Source: G020354025 sp964621455 (GTDB lineage Bacteria > Fidelibacterota > Marinisomatia > SCGC-AAA003-L08 > TS1B11). Taken from it: DNA of 64,000 bases. This document shows positions 52,836 through 62,342 of the stretch, piece by piece (position 1 is the stretch's first letter; each line of letters begins with the position of its first letter). The stretch lies in NCBI GenBank assembly GCA_964621455.1, contig CAZULW010000002.1, positions 48,969 to 112,968 of the forward strand, given 5' to 3'. The position numbers and the translations under genes are program-made. The notes beneath the pieces are model-generated. The model saw only the letters and a list, made by a program, of their open reading frames with translations, had not been told where the DNA came from and did no database searches.

Positions 52836-53458
52836 CCGGTAAGTTTATTACCTTTGAGGGCATCGACGGTTCGGGCAAATCCACGCAGGTCACCATGCTG
52901 AAGGGACGGTTAGAGACTCTGGGCAGAACGGTGACAGTGGTTCGTGAGCCGGGCGGCACGGCACTCTCGGAACAGATACGAGGTCTGCTGCTGGACCACC
53001 ACGGCCGGGACCTGAGCGAGCGGGCCGAGGCCCTCCTGTTCTCCACGGCCAGGGCCCAGTTGGTCCATGAAGTCATTATCCCGACCCTGGAAAGAGGCGA
53101 GGTGGTCCTGTGTGATCGTTATGCCGACAGCACGATTGCCTATCAAGGCTATGGACGGGAACTATCGCTGGACGAGATCATTATTACCCAGGAATTTGCC
53201 ACCAACCGTCTTCGGCCCGATCTCAAGGTATTGCTTGATCTGGCTGTTGATGTGGCCGCTGCCCGTTTATTAGGTTCTTACGCCGACCGCATGGAGAGCG
53301 CCGGGAGGAGCTTTCAAGAGCGTGTTCGGCAGGGGTACCTGAAGATGGCCCAGGCAGCACCCGGTGAATGGCTGGTTGTGAATGGTAATCGACCAGTAGA
53401 GAAAATCGCCGACGAAATTGCATCATATGTGAAACAGGAAATCATAAAGGATTCATGA
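52832..53458 (+). CDS. tmk: Thymidylate kinase
   Basis: A 208-residue P-loop kinase: FITFEGIDGSGKSTQ (Walker A), VREPGGTALSEQIRGLLLD, the DR motif in LCDRYADSTIAYQGYGR and a lid region ahead of ESAGRSFQERVRQGY. It phosphorylates dTMP to dTDP. ATG 52832 overlaps the rsmI stop (ATGA). Confidence 0.95.
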   Translation: MTGKFITFEGIDGSGKSTQVTMLKGRLETLGRTVTVVREPGGTALSEQIRGLLLDHHGRDLSERAEALLFSTARAQLVHEVIIPTLERGEVVLCDRYADSTIAYQGYGRELSLDEIIITQEFATNRLRPDLKVLLDLAVDVAAARLLGSYADRMESAGRSFQERVRQGYLKMAQAAPGEWLVVNGNRPVEKIADEIASYVKQEIIKDS

Positions 53459-53462
53459 GGAA

Positions 53463-55130
53463 ATGAAACGCTACCATATTTTGATTACCGCCGCCGTCGT
53501 TGTTGTATTCGGACTGGGCGTTGTTGCAGCCACTGACCTGTTCAGGTCCATTTCCACCAATCTCCGCACCTACAACAACGTGGTTAAGCATCTCCTGTCG
53601 GAATACGTCGATGAGATCGACAGCGATGAGCTGATATCAACCAGCATCAGGGGAATGCTTGACGGCCTCGATCCCTACACAGTATTCATCCAGGAGGAAG
53701 CCCAATCGTCGGTGGACATATTGACTCGCGGCAAGTATGGCGGGGTTGGAATCCGTCTAGGTGTCCGGAATGATACCCTCACCGTGATGGCGCCCATGGA
53801 GGGCACCCCCGCGTACCGGGCCGGCGTGCGTCCCGGCGATAAGATTATCAAAATTGACCATGAGAGTTCGCTTGATATTCGAACGGACGAAGCGGCGCGC
53901 AAGATCCGCGGCAAACCCGGCACAAAGGTAACCCTCACCTTCAAGCGCTACGGGGAGAAGGATCCCCTGGATATTACCCTGATCCGGGAAGAGATCAATG
54001 TAAACGACATGCCCTATTACGGCGTCGACGGCGGTATTGGATTTGTTCGGATTACCCGCTTTTCCCGGGACACCGCTCAGGAGTTCCGTAATGCGGTCAA
54101 GGAGCTGCACGGTCAGGGCATTGATGGCTTGGTGGTTGACCTGCGGGACAATCCCGGCGGCTTGCTGGAGGATGCGGCGGTGATGGTTGATGCCCTGGTA
54201 GAGCCCGGGCTGTTGATCGTGGAAACCCGGGGCCGTACTAAAAAAATGACCCACAAATACCGCTCGGAAAACGTACCGGCGCTTGACCCCGGAACGCCTC
54301 TGGTTATTCTGGTCAACCAGGGTTCCGCCTCCGCCAGCGAGATCGTGGCCGGTGCTATCCAGGACCTGGACCGTGGTGTCATTGTCGGCGAGCGAACCTT
54401 TGGAAAAGGCCTGGTGCAGAGCATTTTCCCGGTGGGGAAGAATACATCCCTCAAGTTGACCACGGCCAAGTATTACATTCCATCCGGGCGCCTGATCCAG
54501 AAAGAGGATTACCTGGGCAACGGCGTTCTCACCGACGGTCTCGATAAGCGAGACTCGCTGTTCGTGACGCGTGGCGGCCGAGCTGTTCATGGGGGGGGTG
54601 GTATTTTGCCTGATGTTGAACTGGATTCTCCCTCCTTGCCACCACTTGCCAGCCACCTCTTGTCAAGGAGCCTTTTCTTCGCCTTCGCCACCCAGCACCG
54701 GAACAAGTATAACCTCTCAGCGCCGGTGACTATCTCCGATGAGATCATGGAAGATTTCCGCCGGTTTATGGAGGCCGAGACCGTGAAGGTAATCTTCCCC
54801 GGCGAAAGGGGAATGGAATCCTTTGCGGCCAACCTGGAGAAACTGGAGTCGTTCGACGGCAAGGTGGACCTGAGCGAATTGAAGGCGTACTACCAGGCCA
54901 GGGCTGCGACGGCTTTCGATGATGAGCACGAGCAGATCAAACGCCTGCTGCGTCTGGAGTTTGCCGGCATCATCGGTGGTATGGGGGAGAGCATCCATTC
55001 CGGCCTGCAGGACGATCCGGGCTATCAGCGTGCGGCCGAGATTCTGCAAAGTCCACTGGCCTATCAGCGGATTCTTCAACCGGATGGGCAGGCTGCCCAT
55101 AACGATGAAGTCGGCGGTCCTGGCCGTTGA
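53463..55130 (+). CDS. S41 carboxy-terminal processing protease (CtpA-like)
   Basis: A 555-residue secreted or membrane-anchored protease with an N-terminal hydrophobic segment (about 5-24), a PDZ domain (about 80-170; GVGIRLG and GDKIIKIDHES) and the S41 catalytic domain with the nucleophile in NQGSASASEIVAG and the Lys in GERTFGKGLVQ. A C-terminal helical extension of about 150 residues follows. It probably trims periplasmic proteins. It starts 4 bp after tmk. Confidence 0.9.
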   Translation: MKRYHILITAAVVVVFGLGVVAATDLFRSISTNLRTYNNVVKHLLSEYVDEIDSDELISTSIRGMLDGLDPYTVFIQEEAQSSVDILTRGKYGGVGIRLGVRNDTLTVMAPMEGTPAYRAGVRPGDKIIKIDHESSLDIRTDEAARKIRGKPGTKVTLTFKRYGEKDPLDITLIREEINVNDMPYYGVDGGIGFVRITRFSRDTAQEFRNAVKELHGQGIDGLVVDLRDNPGGLLEDAAVMVDALVEPGLLIVETRGRTKKMTHKYRSENVPALDPGTPLVILVNQGSASASEIVAGAIQDLDRGVIVGERTFGKGLVQSIFPVGKNTSLKLTTAKYYIPSGRLIQKEDYLGNGVLTDGLDKRDSLFVTRGGRAVHGGGGILPDVELDSPSLPPLASHLLSRSLFFAFATQHRNKYNLSAPVTISDEIMEDFRRFMEAETVKVIFPGERGMESFAANLEKLESFDGKVDLSELKAYYQARAATAFDDEHEQIKRLLRLEFAGIIGGMGESIHSGLQDDPGYQRAAEILQSPLAYQRILQPDGQAAHNDEVGGPGR

Positions 55131-55222
55131 CATATTCCCATCTGACCTTGTAAATTGGCCTCTGTCGACGATCCTCCGACGAGGCTTCGGCGTGAGCGAG
55201 GGCGAACGCTCAGGATAAAATT

Positions 55223-55297
<75 letters not shown>

Positions 55298-55345
55298 CGA
55301 GCAAGGACAGAGCCATGCGTGCCGACAATCATACACGAACCTTTG

Positions 55346-57292
55346 ATGCCAGAGATACATATCACACTCCCCGACGGGTCCGTCGAAACGGTCAAACCGG
55401 GCACCACGCCCGCTGAAATCGCTCTGTCCATCAGCCAGCGCCTGCATGACGACGCCGTCGCCGCCCTGGTTAATGGCGACCTCGTCGACCTCCAGCATTC
55501 CCTTGAAAACGACGCCAGCGTTGAAATCGTTACCAGGCAGGACGAGCGTGGACACCCGGTTTTACTGCACAGCACAGCCCACCTGATGGCCCACGCTATC
55601 AAGAACCTGTATCCTGAAGCTAAGATCGCCATCGGTCCGGCCATTGAGGAGCGGTTTTATTACGACATCGACCTGGATCGCCCCGTCATTGAGGTGATGC
55701 TGGCGGAGATCGAGGAGGAAATGGGGCGTATAGCCGCCAGCGATTATCCTGTCGAGCGCCTGGATCTGAGCAAGCAGGAGGCGGTGGACCTGTTCAAAGA
55801 GCGGGATGAGGACTATAAACTGGAGATCCTCGATCAGGTCGATAAGGACGATACCATCTCTGCCTACCGGCAGGACAGTTTCATCGACCTGTGCCGCGGC
55901 CCCCATGTACCGTCTACGGGCAAGATCAAGCATTTCAAGCTCCTGACCACCTCGGGGGCCTACTGGCGCGGCGATGAGCGCAACAAGATGCTGCAGCGCA
56001 TTTACGGCACCTCCTGGGCCGATAAAAAAGGCCTCAAAGATTATCTTTACCGGCAGGAAGAGGCCAGGCGCCGTGATCACCGGAAACTGGGCCGGGAGCT
56101 GGACCTGTTCTCCTTCCATCCGGCGGCGCCCGCCAGCCCCTTCTTCCATTATAAAGGAGCCATCATTTACCGGGAACTGGTGGATTACATCCGGTCGCTG
56201 TATCGCAAGTACGATTATCAGGAGGTCATCACCCCGCAGATATTTGATGTCGAGCTCTGGAAGAAAAGCGGCCATTGGGAGCACTATCGGGAAAACCTGT
56301 TCCTGATCCCCCAAGGCGAAAGTGAGGAAGAGTGGATGGGGGTCAAGCCGATGAACTGCCCCGGCCACGCCCTCATTTACGCCTCCCAGCTGCGGTCGTA
56401 CCGGGACCTCCCCATTCGCATGGCCGATTTCGGGCGTCTGCACCGGTACGAGAAGGCCGGCGTGGTCTCCGGTCTCAACCGGGTGCGGAGTTTCGCTATA
56501 GATGATGCCCATATCTTTTGCACCAGGGAACAGATCGGCTCCGAAATCCGCAGCCTGTTCACCATGATCCAGGAAGTCTATGACGTCTTCGGGTTTGAGG
56601 ATGTGGAGGTCCTGCTTTCAACCCGGCCTGAGAAGTTCATGGGCGATCCCGATCTTTGGGATCAGTCTGAAACGATCCTGGACGAAAGCCTGAAAGATGC
56701 GGGGATCACGTACCAGGTTGATCCCGGTGAGGGCGCCTTTTATGGTCCGAAAATCGATTTTGATTTCAGGGACGCTCTCAAACGCAAGTGGCAGCTCACT
56801 ACTATACAGCTTGATTTTTCTCTTCCAGAGCGGTTCGGACTGAAGTACATTGACGACCGTTCCGCTGAGCAATGTCCGGTGATAATTCACCGGGCGGTTC
56901 TGGGCTCCGTTGAGCGCTTTATAGGAGTATACCTGGAACACACCGGCGGTGATTTGCCCCTCTGGCTCTCACCAATTCAGGCTACAGTGTTGCCTGTCTC
57001 GGAAAAGGCCAAGGAATACGCTTTCAAAGTCGAGGAAGCCCTGAAAAGTGCCGGGTTGAGGGGTATAGTGGATGCGCGGGATGAAAAGATCGGAGCCAAG
57101 ATTCGCCAGGCTGAACTGCAGAAGACCCCGGTCATGTTGATTGTGGGAGAGCGCGAGGCGGAAGCGACCACGGTTTCCCTCAGGCGCCGCCATCTGGGTG
57201 ACCTGGGAAGCCAGCCGCTGGATGAATTGATTGCCCGGCTGGATATGGAAGTTAAAAACAAAGAGAGGAGTCCTGCCCATAGCCAAGGATAA
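55346..57292 (+). CDS. thrS: Threonyl-tRNA synthetase
   Basis: A 648-residue class II synthetase of normal size: TGS domain (about 1-62), the second editing domain with HSTAHLMAHA, and the catalytic core with MNCPGHALIY and RMADFGRLHRYEKAGVVSGL, then the anticodon-binding domain. The start at ATG 55346 (MPEIHITLPDG) is chosen because upstream codons would lie inside the tRNA-Val gene. It heads the conserved thrS-infC-rpmI-rplT-pheST cluster. I see no T-box leader. Confidence 0.96.
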   Translation: MPEIHITLPDGSVETVKPGTTPAEIALSISQRLHDDAVAALVNGDLVDLQHSLENDASVEIVTRQDERGHPVLLHSTAHLMAHAIKNLYPEAKIAIGPAIEERFYYDIDLDRPVIEVMLAEIEEEMGRIAASDYPVERLDLSKQEAVDLFKERDEDYKLEILDQVDKDDTISAYRQDSFIDLCRGPHVPSTGKIKHFKLLTTSGAYWRGDERNKMLQRIYGTSWADKKGLKDYLYRQEEARRRDHRKLGRELDLFSFHPAAPASPFFHYKGAIIYRELVDYIRSLYRKYDYQEVITPQIFDVELWKKSGHWEHYRENLFLIPQGESEEEWMGVKPMNCPGHALIYASQLRSYRDLPIRMADFGRLHRYEKAGVVSGLNRVRSFAIDDAHIFCTREQIGSEIRSLFTMIQEVYDVFGFEDVEVLLSTRPEKFMGDPDLWDQSETILDESLKDAGITYQVDPGEGAFYGPKIDFDFRDALKRKWQLTTIQLDFSLPERFGLKYIDDRSAEQCPVIIHRAVLGSVERFIGVYLEHTGGDLPLWLSPIQATVLPVSEKAKEYAFKVEEALKSAGLRGIVDARDEKIGAKIRQAELQKTPVMLIVGEREAEATTVSLRRRHLGDLGSQPLDELIARLDMEVKNKERSPAHSQG

Positions 57293-57794
57293 TTTGACCC
57301 CCCGCGTCAATGACCAGATTATCGCCCCTCGGGTTCGGCTGGTGGGTAAGGACGGAGACCAGCTGGGCATCGTCTCACTTGAAGATGCGCTGACGAAGGC
57401 CGGTGATCAGAGCCTGGACCTAGTCGAGGTGGCCCCCAAGGCAGACCCGCCCGTTTGCAAGATCCTGGACTATGGCAAATTCAGATACGAGCAGCAGAAG
57501 CGGCAGCGGGAGAGTAAGAAAAAACAACACGTTATCACCAATAAAGAAGTGCGCATGCGCCCCGGCATCGGCGATCACGACCTGGAGACTAAAATCAACC
57601 ATGCCATCAAGTTTTTACAGGAGGGCAGCCGATTGAAGATTTCGGTCCGGTTCAGGGGCCGAGAATTGAGCCGCCCGGATCTGGGAACGACACTCCTGGA
57701 CCGGGTGGTTGAAATGCTAGCCGATTACTCAAATATAGACAAGTCGCCGATAATGGAAGGTCGTACCATGATCGTCCACCTGTTACCAAAGTAA
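57279..57794 (+). CDS. infC: Translation initiation factor IF-3, probable AUA start
   Basis: A 171-residue IF-3: IAKDNLTPRVNDQIIAPRVR at the N-terminus, GDQLGIVSLEDALTKA, DYGKFRYEQQKRQRESKKK in the linker and VRFRGRELSRPDLG in the C-terminal domain. No ATG, GTG or TTG lies at a sensible place; GAGGAG (57265-57270) is 8 bp before ATA 57279, so AUA is the likely start. infC commonly uses rare start codons, which lets IF-3 repress its own translation. The gene overlaps the end of thrS by 14 bp. Confidence 0.88.
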   Translation: MAKDNLTPRVNDQIIAPRVRLVGKDGDQLGIVSLEDALTKAGDQSLDLVEVAPKADPPVCKILDYGKFRYEQQKRQRESKKKQHVITNKEVRMRPGIGDHDLETKINHAIKFLQEGSRLKISVRFRGRELSRPDLGTTLLDRVVEMLADYSNIDKSPIMEGRTMIVHLLPK

Positions 57795-57813
57795 TGAGGA
57801 AGGAACACATAGC

Positions 57814-58008
57814 ATGCCGAAGATGAAGACCCGTCGAGGCGCCGCCAAGCGCTTCAAGATCACGGGTTCTGGCAAAATCAGGCGGAATCGGGCCAACAAG
57901 AGCCATATTCTGACCAAGAAGACACCAAAACGGAAGCGGCGGCTCCGTAAGGGCACGATCTTGACCGGCGTGGAGGTCAAGCGCGTGAAAAAAATGATTA
58001 TCGCATAG
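57814..58008 (+). CDS. rpmI: Ribosomal protein bL35
   Basis: A 64-residue basic protein: PKMKTRRGAAKRFKITGSGK with the remaining KKTPKRKRRLRKGT typical of L35. It follows infC and precedes rplT, the standard order; AGGAAGGA lies upstream of the ATG. Confidence 0.97.
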   Translation: MPKMKTRRGAAKRFKITGSGKIRRNRANKSHILTKKTPKRKRRLRKGTILTGVEVKRVKKMIIA

Positions 58009-58018
58009 GAATTGGATC

Positions 58019-58363
58019 ATGCCAAGAGCCAGCAGCAGTATACCCCGGCACCGACGGCATCGAAAGATCGTCAAGCAGGCCAGGGGCTATTATGGGGCCC
58101 GGTCACGGAATTTCCGGACCGCCAAGGATGCCGTTATAAAGGCCCTGAGGTATTCCTATCGGGATCGGCGCCAGCGCAAACGCCAGTTCCGCCGTCTCTG
58201 GATCGCCCGGATCAACGCCGCGGCCAGGCAGCACGGCATGAGCTACTCGCAGTTCATGCATTCCTTGCGTGAGCGTAATATTGAGCTGAACCGCAAGGTC
58301 CTAGCCGATATGGCCGTCCGGGATCCCGAGGGCTTCGAAGCCCTGGTAAAATCCCTTTCCTAA
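58019..58363 (+). CDS. rplT: Ribosomal protein bL20
   Basis: A 114-residue basic protein with HRKIVKQARGYYGARSRNFR and RRLWIARINAAARQHGMSYS, the L20 hallmarks. It is needed early in large-subunit assembly and in many bacteria represses the infC-rpmI-rplT operon. It starts 10 bp after rpmI. Confidence 0.97.
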   Translation: MPRASSSIPRHRRHRKIVKQARGYYGARSRNFRTAKDAVIKALRYSYRDRRQRKRQFRRLWIARINAAARQHGMSYSQFMHSLRERNIELNRKVLADMAVRDPEGFEALVKSLS

Positions 58364-59410
58364 TTGCAGGTGAGTCTGCTCGCGGACATTCAACAGGTCC
58401 GTGCGGAGTTCGACCGTCGTCTCGAGGCGGTCCGAGCCGGTCTGGGCGCTGGAGAAGCTGGTGGCGAAACCGTCGAACAGCTCCGTATTGCGTTCCTGGG
58501 GAGGAAAGGGAAGCTGGCCGCCCTTTTTGCCCGCCTGGGTACCCTGCCGAAGGAGGAACGCCCGGAAGTCGGCCAACAGCTTAACCAGGCGAAGGAGTAT
58601 TTCCACACCGCTATCGAGACGGTCGAGGCGAAGATGCGCCCGGAGGGGCCTGCCGAGGAACCCGGTCTGGACCTTACCCTGCCCGGTGACCCCATACCGC
58701 TGGGGACTATCCATCCGGTAACCCAGATCGAAGAGCAGATAAAGAATATCTTTTTAAGGCTGGGTTTTTCTGTCTTCTACGGCCCTGAAGTAGAGACTGA
58801 ATTCTACAACTTTGAAGCCCTGAACTTTCAGCAGGACCACCCGGCCCGGGATATGCAGGATACCTTCTACATCAGCGAGGACCTGCTCCTGCGTACCCAC
58901 ACCTCCAATAACCAGATCCACGCCATGCAGACCATGAAGCCACCCCTGCGCATCATCATGCCGGGGCGGGTGTACCGGAATGAGGCCATCAGCGCCCGGA
59001 GCTACTGCACTTTTCACCAGATCGAGGGCCTGGTAGTGCACCGGAACACTTCCATGGGCGAGCTGAAAGGGACGCTGCAGTATTTTGCCCGGGAGCTGTA
59101 CGGAGCGGACACCAGAACACGTTTCCGCCCCAGCTACTTTCCCTTCACCGAGCCCAGTGCCGAAATGGATATTTACTGGGGCCTGGAGACCGAAACGGAC
59201 TACCGCGTTACCAAGGGCGCCGGCTGGCTGGAGATACTGGGCTGCGGGATGGTCCATCCCGATGTCCTGAGGGCTGTGGATGTCGATCCCATCGAGTGGA
59301 CCGGCTACGCCTTTGGAATGGGGCTGGAACGCATGGCCATGCTCAAGTGGGGCATAGGGGATATCCGGTACTTCTACGAGGGTGATCTGCGCTTCCTGCG
59401 CCAGTTTTAG
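58364..59410 (+). CDS. pheS: Phenylalanyl-tRNA synthetase alpha subunit
   Basis: A 348-residue class II subunit: an N-terminal coiled coil, motif 1 region HPVTQIEEQIKNIFLRLGF, motif 2 PGRVYRNEAISARSYCTFHQ and motif 3 GFGMGLERMAML-type sequence (here YAFGMGLERMAMLKWGI). The start is TTG 58364, directly after the rplT stop, or GTG 58370; no ATG is available. Confidence 0.96.
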   Translation: MQVSLLADIQQVRAEFDRRLEAVRAGLGAGEAGGETVEQLRIAFLGRKGKLAALFARLGTLPKEERPEVGQQLNQAKEYFHTAIETVEAKMRPEGPAEEPGLDLTLPGDPIPLGTIHPVTQIEEQIKNIFLRLGFSVFYGPEVETEFYNFEALNFQQDHPARDMQDTFYISEDLLLRTHTSNNQIHAMQTMKPPLRIIMPGRVYRNEAISARSYCTFHQIEGLVVHRNTSMGELKGTLQYFARELYGADTRTRFRPSYFPFTEPSAEMDIYWGLETETDYRVTKGAGWLEILGCGMVHPDVLRAVDVDPIEWTGYAFGMGLERMAMLKWGIGDIRYFYEGDLRFLRQF

Positions 59411-59528
59411 CCATGACAATACCTGGAAAAGAGCTAGCCACGAATTATCACAAATTATCACTAATTGTTATTCTTAAGATTTCGTGCAAATTCGTGTTAA
59501 TTCGTGGCTATAAATATTTGATTTAATC
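59411..59528. repeat. Interspersed repeat between pheS and pheT
   Basis: The 118-bp gap contains TTCGTGTTAATTCGTGGCTA at 59491-59510 (also at 17203-17234) and nearby related units. This spacing is unusual in the normally tight pheST pair and suggests a repeat insertion. No Shine-Dalgarno-like sequence is seen before the pheT GTG. Confidence 0.7.
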
Positions 59529-61946
59529 GTGAAAATCTCCCTCAACTGGCTGAAGGATTTCGTCGACTTCGACCTTTCGCCGGAGGAGTTGGCCGCCACC
59601 CTCACGGCCCTGGGATTGGAATCTACGGTTAAATCCAGGTCATTCGAGTTCGACGGCGTGGTGGTGGGAAAGATCCTTCAGGTTGACGCCGTGGCCGATT
59701 CAACCCATCTGGCCCTCTGCCAGGTTGATCTTGGCACGGAGGTGGTACCTATCGTCTGCGGGGCGCCCAACGTGGCGGTCGGGGCCCTGGTCCCGGTGGC
59801 GGTGGTGAACGCCACATTGCCGGGCGGAGTAAAAATCAAGCCGACCAAGATACGCGGGCAGGCATCCCAGGGCATGATCTGCGCCGAAGATGAGCTGGGC
59901 CTTTCCGATGATCACAGCGGCATTATAATCCTTGAAAAACAAGCCACTTTGGGTCAAGACTTCAAGGAATACTTGATATCATCGGGGGATTCAACAATCG
60001 ACCTCGACCTGACGCCCAACCGCGGCGACGCCTTCAGCCACCTGGGGGTCGCCCGTGACCTGGCAGCCAAGCTTGGAACCTCCATCAGAATGCCGCAGAT
60101 TTCTTTCGAGGAAAGTGCCACATCCGTTGAAGAGCTGGCCAGAGTCGATATCACCGCACCGGACGGATGTCACCGGTATGCCGCCCGGGTCATCACCGGC
60201 ATCAAGGTCGGCCCCACGCCCGGCTGGATGGTGCAGCGGCTGGAAGCGGTGGGTCTGCGCTCCATCAACAACGTGGTGGATGCCTCCAATTATGTACTCA
60301 TGGAGCTGGGCCATCCGCTCCACGTTTTCGATTACGACCGTCTGGCCCAGCACCGTATCGATGTCCATTTCGCCCGGGCCGGGCAGACTTTTGCCACCCT
60401 GGATGGGCAGGAGCACAGACTTGATGAGCGGCACCTCGTTATTGCTGATGGGGAAGGGCCAGTAGCCCTGGCCGGCATCATGGGCGGTCTGGAATCCGAG
60501 GTTACTGAAGAGACCACCAACGTCCTCATCGAAAGCGCCTATTTTGCCCCGGCAGTGATCCGGCGCGGTTCAAAGTCCCTGGACCTTTCCACCGAGGCCT
60601 CCAAGCGGTTCGAACGGGACACGGACATCGACGGCCTCATCCTGGCCCTGGACCGGGTAACGGCCCTGATAGTTGAACTGGCCGGCGGCACCGCGGCTAA
60701 AGGCCGCATCGACATTTACCCAACGGTGCACCCACCCAGGGAAATCGAATTGTCCGTCGGCTTCACGAATCGCCTGCTAGGCACCAGCCTGAGCGCCGAA
60801 GAAATGACCGATTTCCTGGCCAGGCTGGGGATTGCCACCACCCGAAGGGGTGGGGATACATTGCAGAGCACGGTGCCCCTCAGCCGCCCGGAGCTGACCC
60901 AGCCGGTGGACCTGATCGAGGAGATTGCCCGCCTGGCAGGGTATGACAATATCCCGGCGGTGGAAGGGGTGGATGTCCGCTTCCAGGCGCTTATTGATGA
61001 CCCCCAGGCCTTTTACTCGCAGGTTCGGACTTCCCTGGTACCCTGGGGCTTCCATGAACATATGGCTAACACGTTAACTCGCCGGGAATTCACGGGCCTG
61101 TTTTCGGACGCCGGGGCTATTGAAATGCAAAATCCCCTGAGCACGGAAATGGCCTTTCTGCGCACTTCACTTATCCCAGGCCTGGTACAGGCGGTGGCTT
61201 TTAACGAGCGTCGGCAGCAGCGGTCTGTCCAGCTGTTCGAGATCGGTGCTGTCCACCATCCGGACGAGGCGGCCTATAACCGAACCCGTGAGACCTTCAT
61301 GCTGGGACTGATCACTACCATTGGCGGCAACAGCGGTGCGGTACACTGGAAAAAGCAGGCTCCCAGGGACCTTTATTATTTGAAAGGAGTCGTCTCCGTG
61401 CTGCTGGAGGTCCTGAGTGCTCCCGCCGTGAGCTTTTCGCCAATCACAGCCAGGGGCTTGATCTCCGCTTTAGAGGTTTTCTCTGGCGGTAATACCCTCG
61501 GGGTACTTGGCGAGGTAAACGCCGAGGTGCGGAACCTGTTAGCCCTTGAGACACCCGTGGCGGTGGCGGAACTGGACTTGTCGCGGATCGGGCAACACCG
61601 CCAGGGAGCCGGGGCCGCATACCGGGATGTGATCCCCTATCCGGTGGTAGAGCGCGACATCGCCGTAGAGGTTCCCTCGGAAGTCACCGCCGCCGAGCTC
61701 CTTGAAACTATCCGCCGGGAAGGCGGTAAATATCTCCGCGAAGCCCACATTTTTGACTTATATTCCGGTAAGGGAATTGAGAAAGGGAAGCGGAGCCTGG
61801 CTTTCCGACTTAATTTTCAATCCGACGAACGGACCCTGAAGGATAGTGAAGTAGACCATCAGGTCCGGCGCATTGCAGAGGAGCTAAGTTATCGGTATCA
61901 AGCCCGGTGGCGTCAATCTAAAGAGCAGCCGCAAGGGGGAGGATAA
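59529..61946 (+). CDS. pheT: Phenylalanyl-tRNA synthetase beta subunit
   Basis: An 805-residue subunit of full length: the N-terminal SLNWLKDFVDFDLSPEELA, an EMAP-type tRNA-binding domain (about 40-150, CGAPNVAVG, IRGQASQGMICAEDELGL), the B3/B4 editing domain, B5, the inactive synthetase-like core and the C-terminal FDX-ACB domain (PYPVVERDIAVEVPSEVTA). Translation starts at GTG 59529. With PheS it forms the alpha2-beta2 enzyme. Confidence 0.96.
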   Translation: MKISLNWLKDFVDFDLSPEELAATLTALGLESTVKSRSFEFDGVVVGKILQVDAVADSTHLALCQVDLGTEVVPIVCGAPNVAVGALVPVAVVNATLPGGVKIKPTKIRGQASQGMICAEDELGLSDDHSGIIILEKQATLGQDFKEYLISSGDSTIDLDLTPNRGDAFSHLGVARDLAAKLGTSIRMPQISFEESATSVEELARVDITAPDGCHRYAARVITGIKVGPTPGWMVQRLEAVGLRSINNVVDASNYVLMELGHPLHVFDYDRLAQHRIDVHFARAGQTFATLDGQEHRLDERHLVIADGEGPVALAGIMGGLESEVTEETTNVLIESAYFAPAVIRRGSKSLDLSTEASKRFERDTDIDGLILALDRVTALIVELAGGTAAKGRIDIYPTVHPPREIELSVGFTNRLLGTSLSAEEMTDFLARLGIATTRRGGDTLQSTVPLSRPELTQPVDLIEEIARLAGYDNIPAVEGVDVRFQALIDDPQAFYSQVRTSLVPWGFHEHMANTLTRREFTGLFSDAGAIEMQNPLSTEMAFLRTSLIPGLVQAVAFNERRQQRSVQLFEIGAVHHPDEAAYNRTRETFMLGLITTIGGNSGAVHWKKQAPRDLYYLKGVVSVLLEVLSAPAVSFSPITARGLISALEVFSGGNTLGVLGEVNAEVRNLLALETPVAVAELDLSRIGQHRQGAGAAYRDVIPYPVVERDIAVEVPSEVTAAELLETIRREGGKYLREAHIFDLYSGKGIEKGKRSLAFRLNFQSDERTLKDSEVDHQVRRIAEELSYRYQARWRQSKEQPQGGG

Positions 61947-61948
61947 TC

Positions 61949-62260
61949 ATGAACGACCAAGAACAGAACCTGGTGCGGGTCACTATCTACGGCCACGAAT
62001 ACACGGTGCGGGCGGTGGCTGATCCCGACTATATTGCTGAGGTAGCCGCCTATGTGGATGAACGCATGCGTGAAACGGAATTGAACCTTGATGGACCCCA
62101 GTCATCCACCCGGATCGCTATTCTGGCGGCCATGGGTATCACCGATGAGCTCTTCACGGAAAGACGCAAGCGCACCTCCTCGCTGGAGCAGATTGAAGGG
62201 CGTGCGGAGGCCCTGTCCAACTTCGTTGACGAGGTACTGGAAACATCCTTCAAGGACTGA
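61949..62260 (+). CDS. zapA: ZapA-like cell division protein
   Basis: A 103-residue protein with the ZapA fold: VTIYGHEYTVRAVADPDYIAE at the N-terminus, VAAYVDERMRE, ILAAMGITDELF, then a coiled coil. ZapA cross-links FtsZ filaments. GGGGAGG precedes the ATG, and the gene follows pheT by 2 bp, a common neighbourhood for zapA. No 6S RNA is seen in the 82-bp gap after it. Confidence 0.88.
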   Translation: MNDQEQNLVRVTIYGHEYTVRAVADPDYIAEVAAYVDERMRETELNLDGPQSSTRIAILAAMGITDELFTERRKRTSSLEQIEGRAEALSNFVDEVLETSFKD

Positions 62261-62342
62261 TTTCTCACCAACCGCGCCGCGAACGCGTTAGATCAGGAAT
62301 TTTGATCTACGCGGAAGGATTACAGGATCAGGTAAAGACGGC

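Noticed and set aside
55298..55345. T-box or other riboswitch before thrS
   Set aside because: Only about 48 bp separate the tRNA-Val gene from the thrS start, too little for a T-box leader.
62261..62342. 6S RNA downstream of zapA
   Set aside because: The gap is only 82 bp, much shorter than 6S RNA, and shows no long interrupted hairpin.
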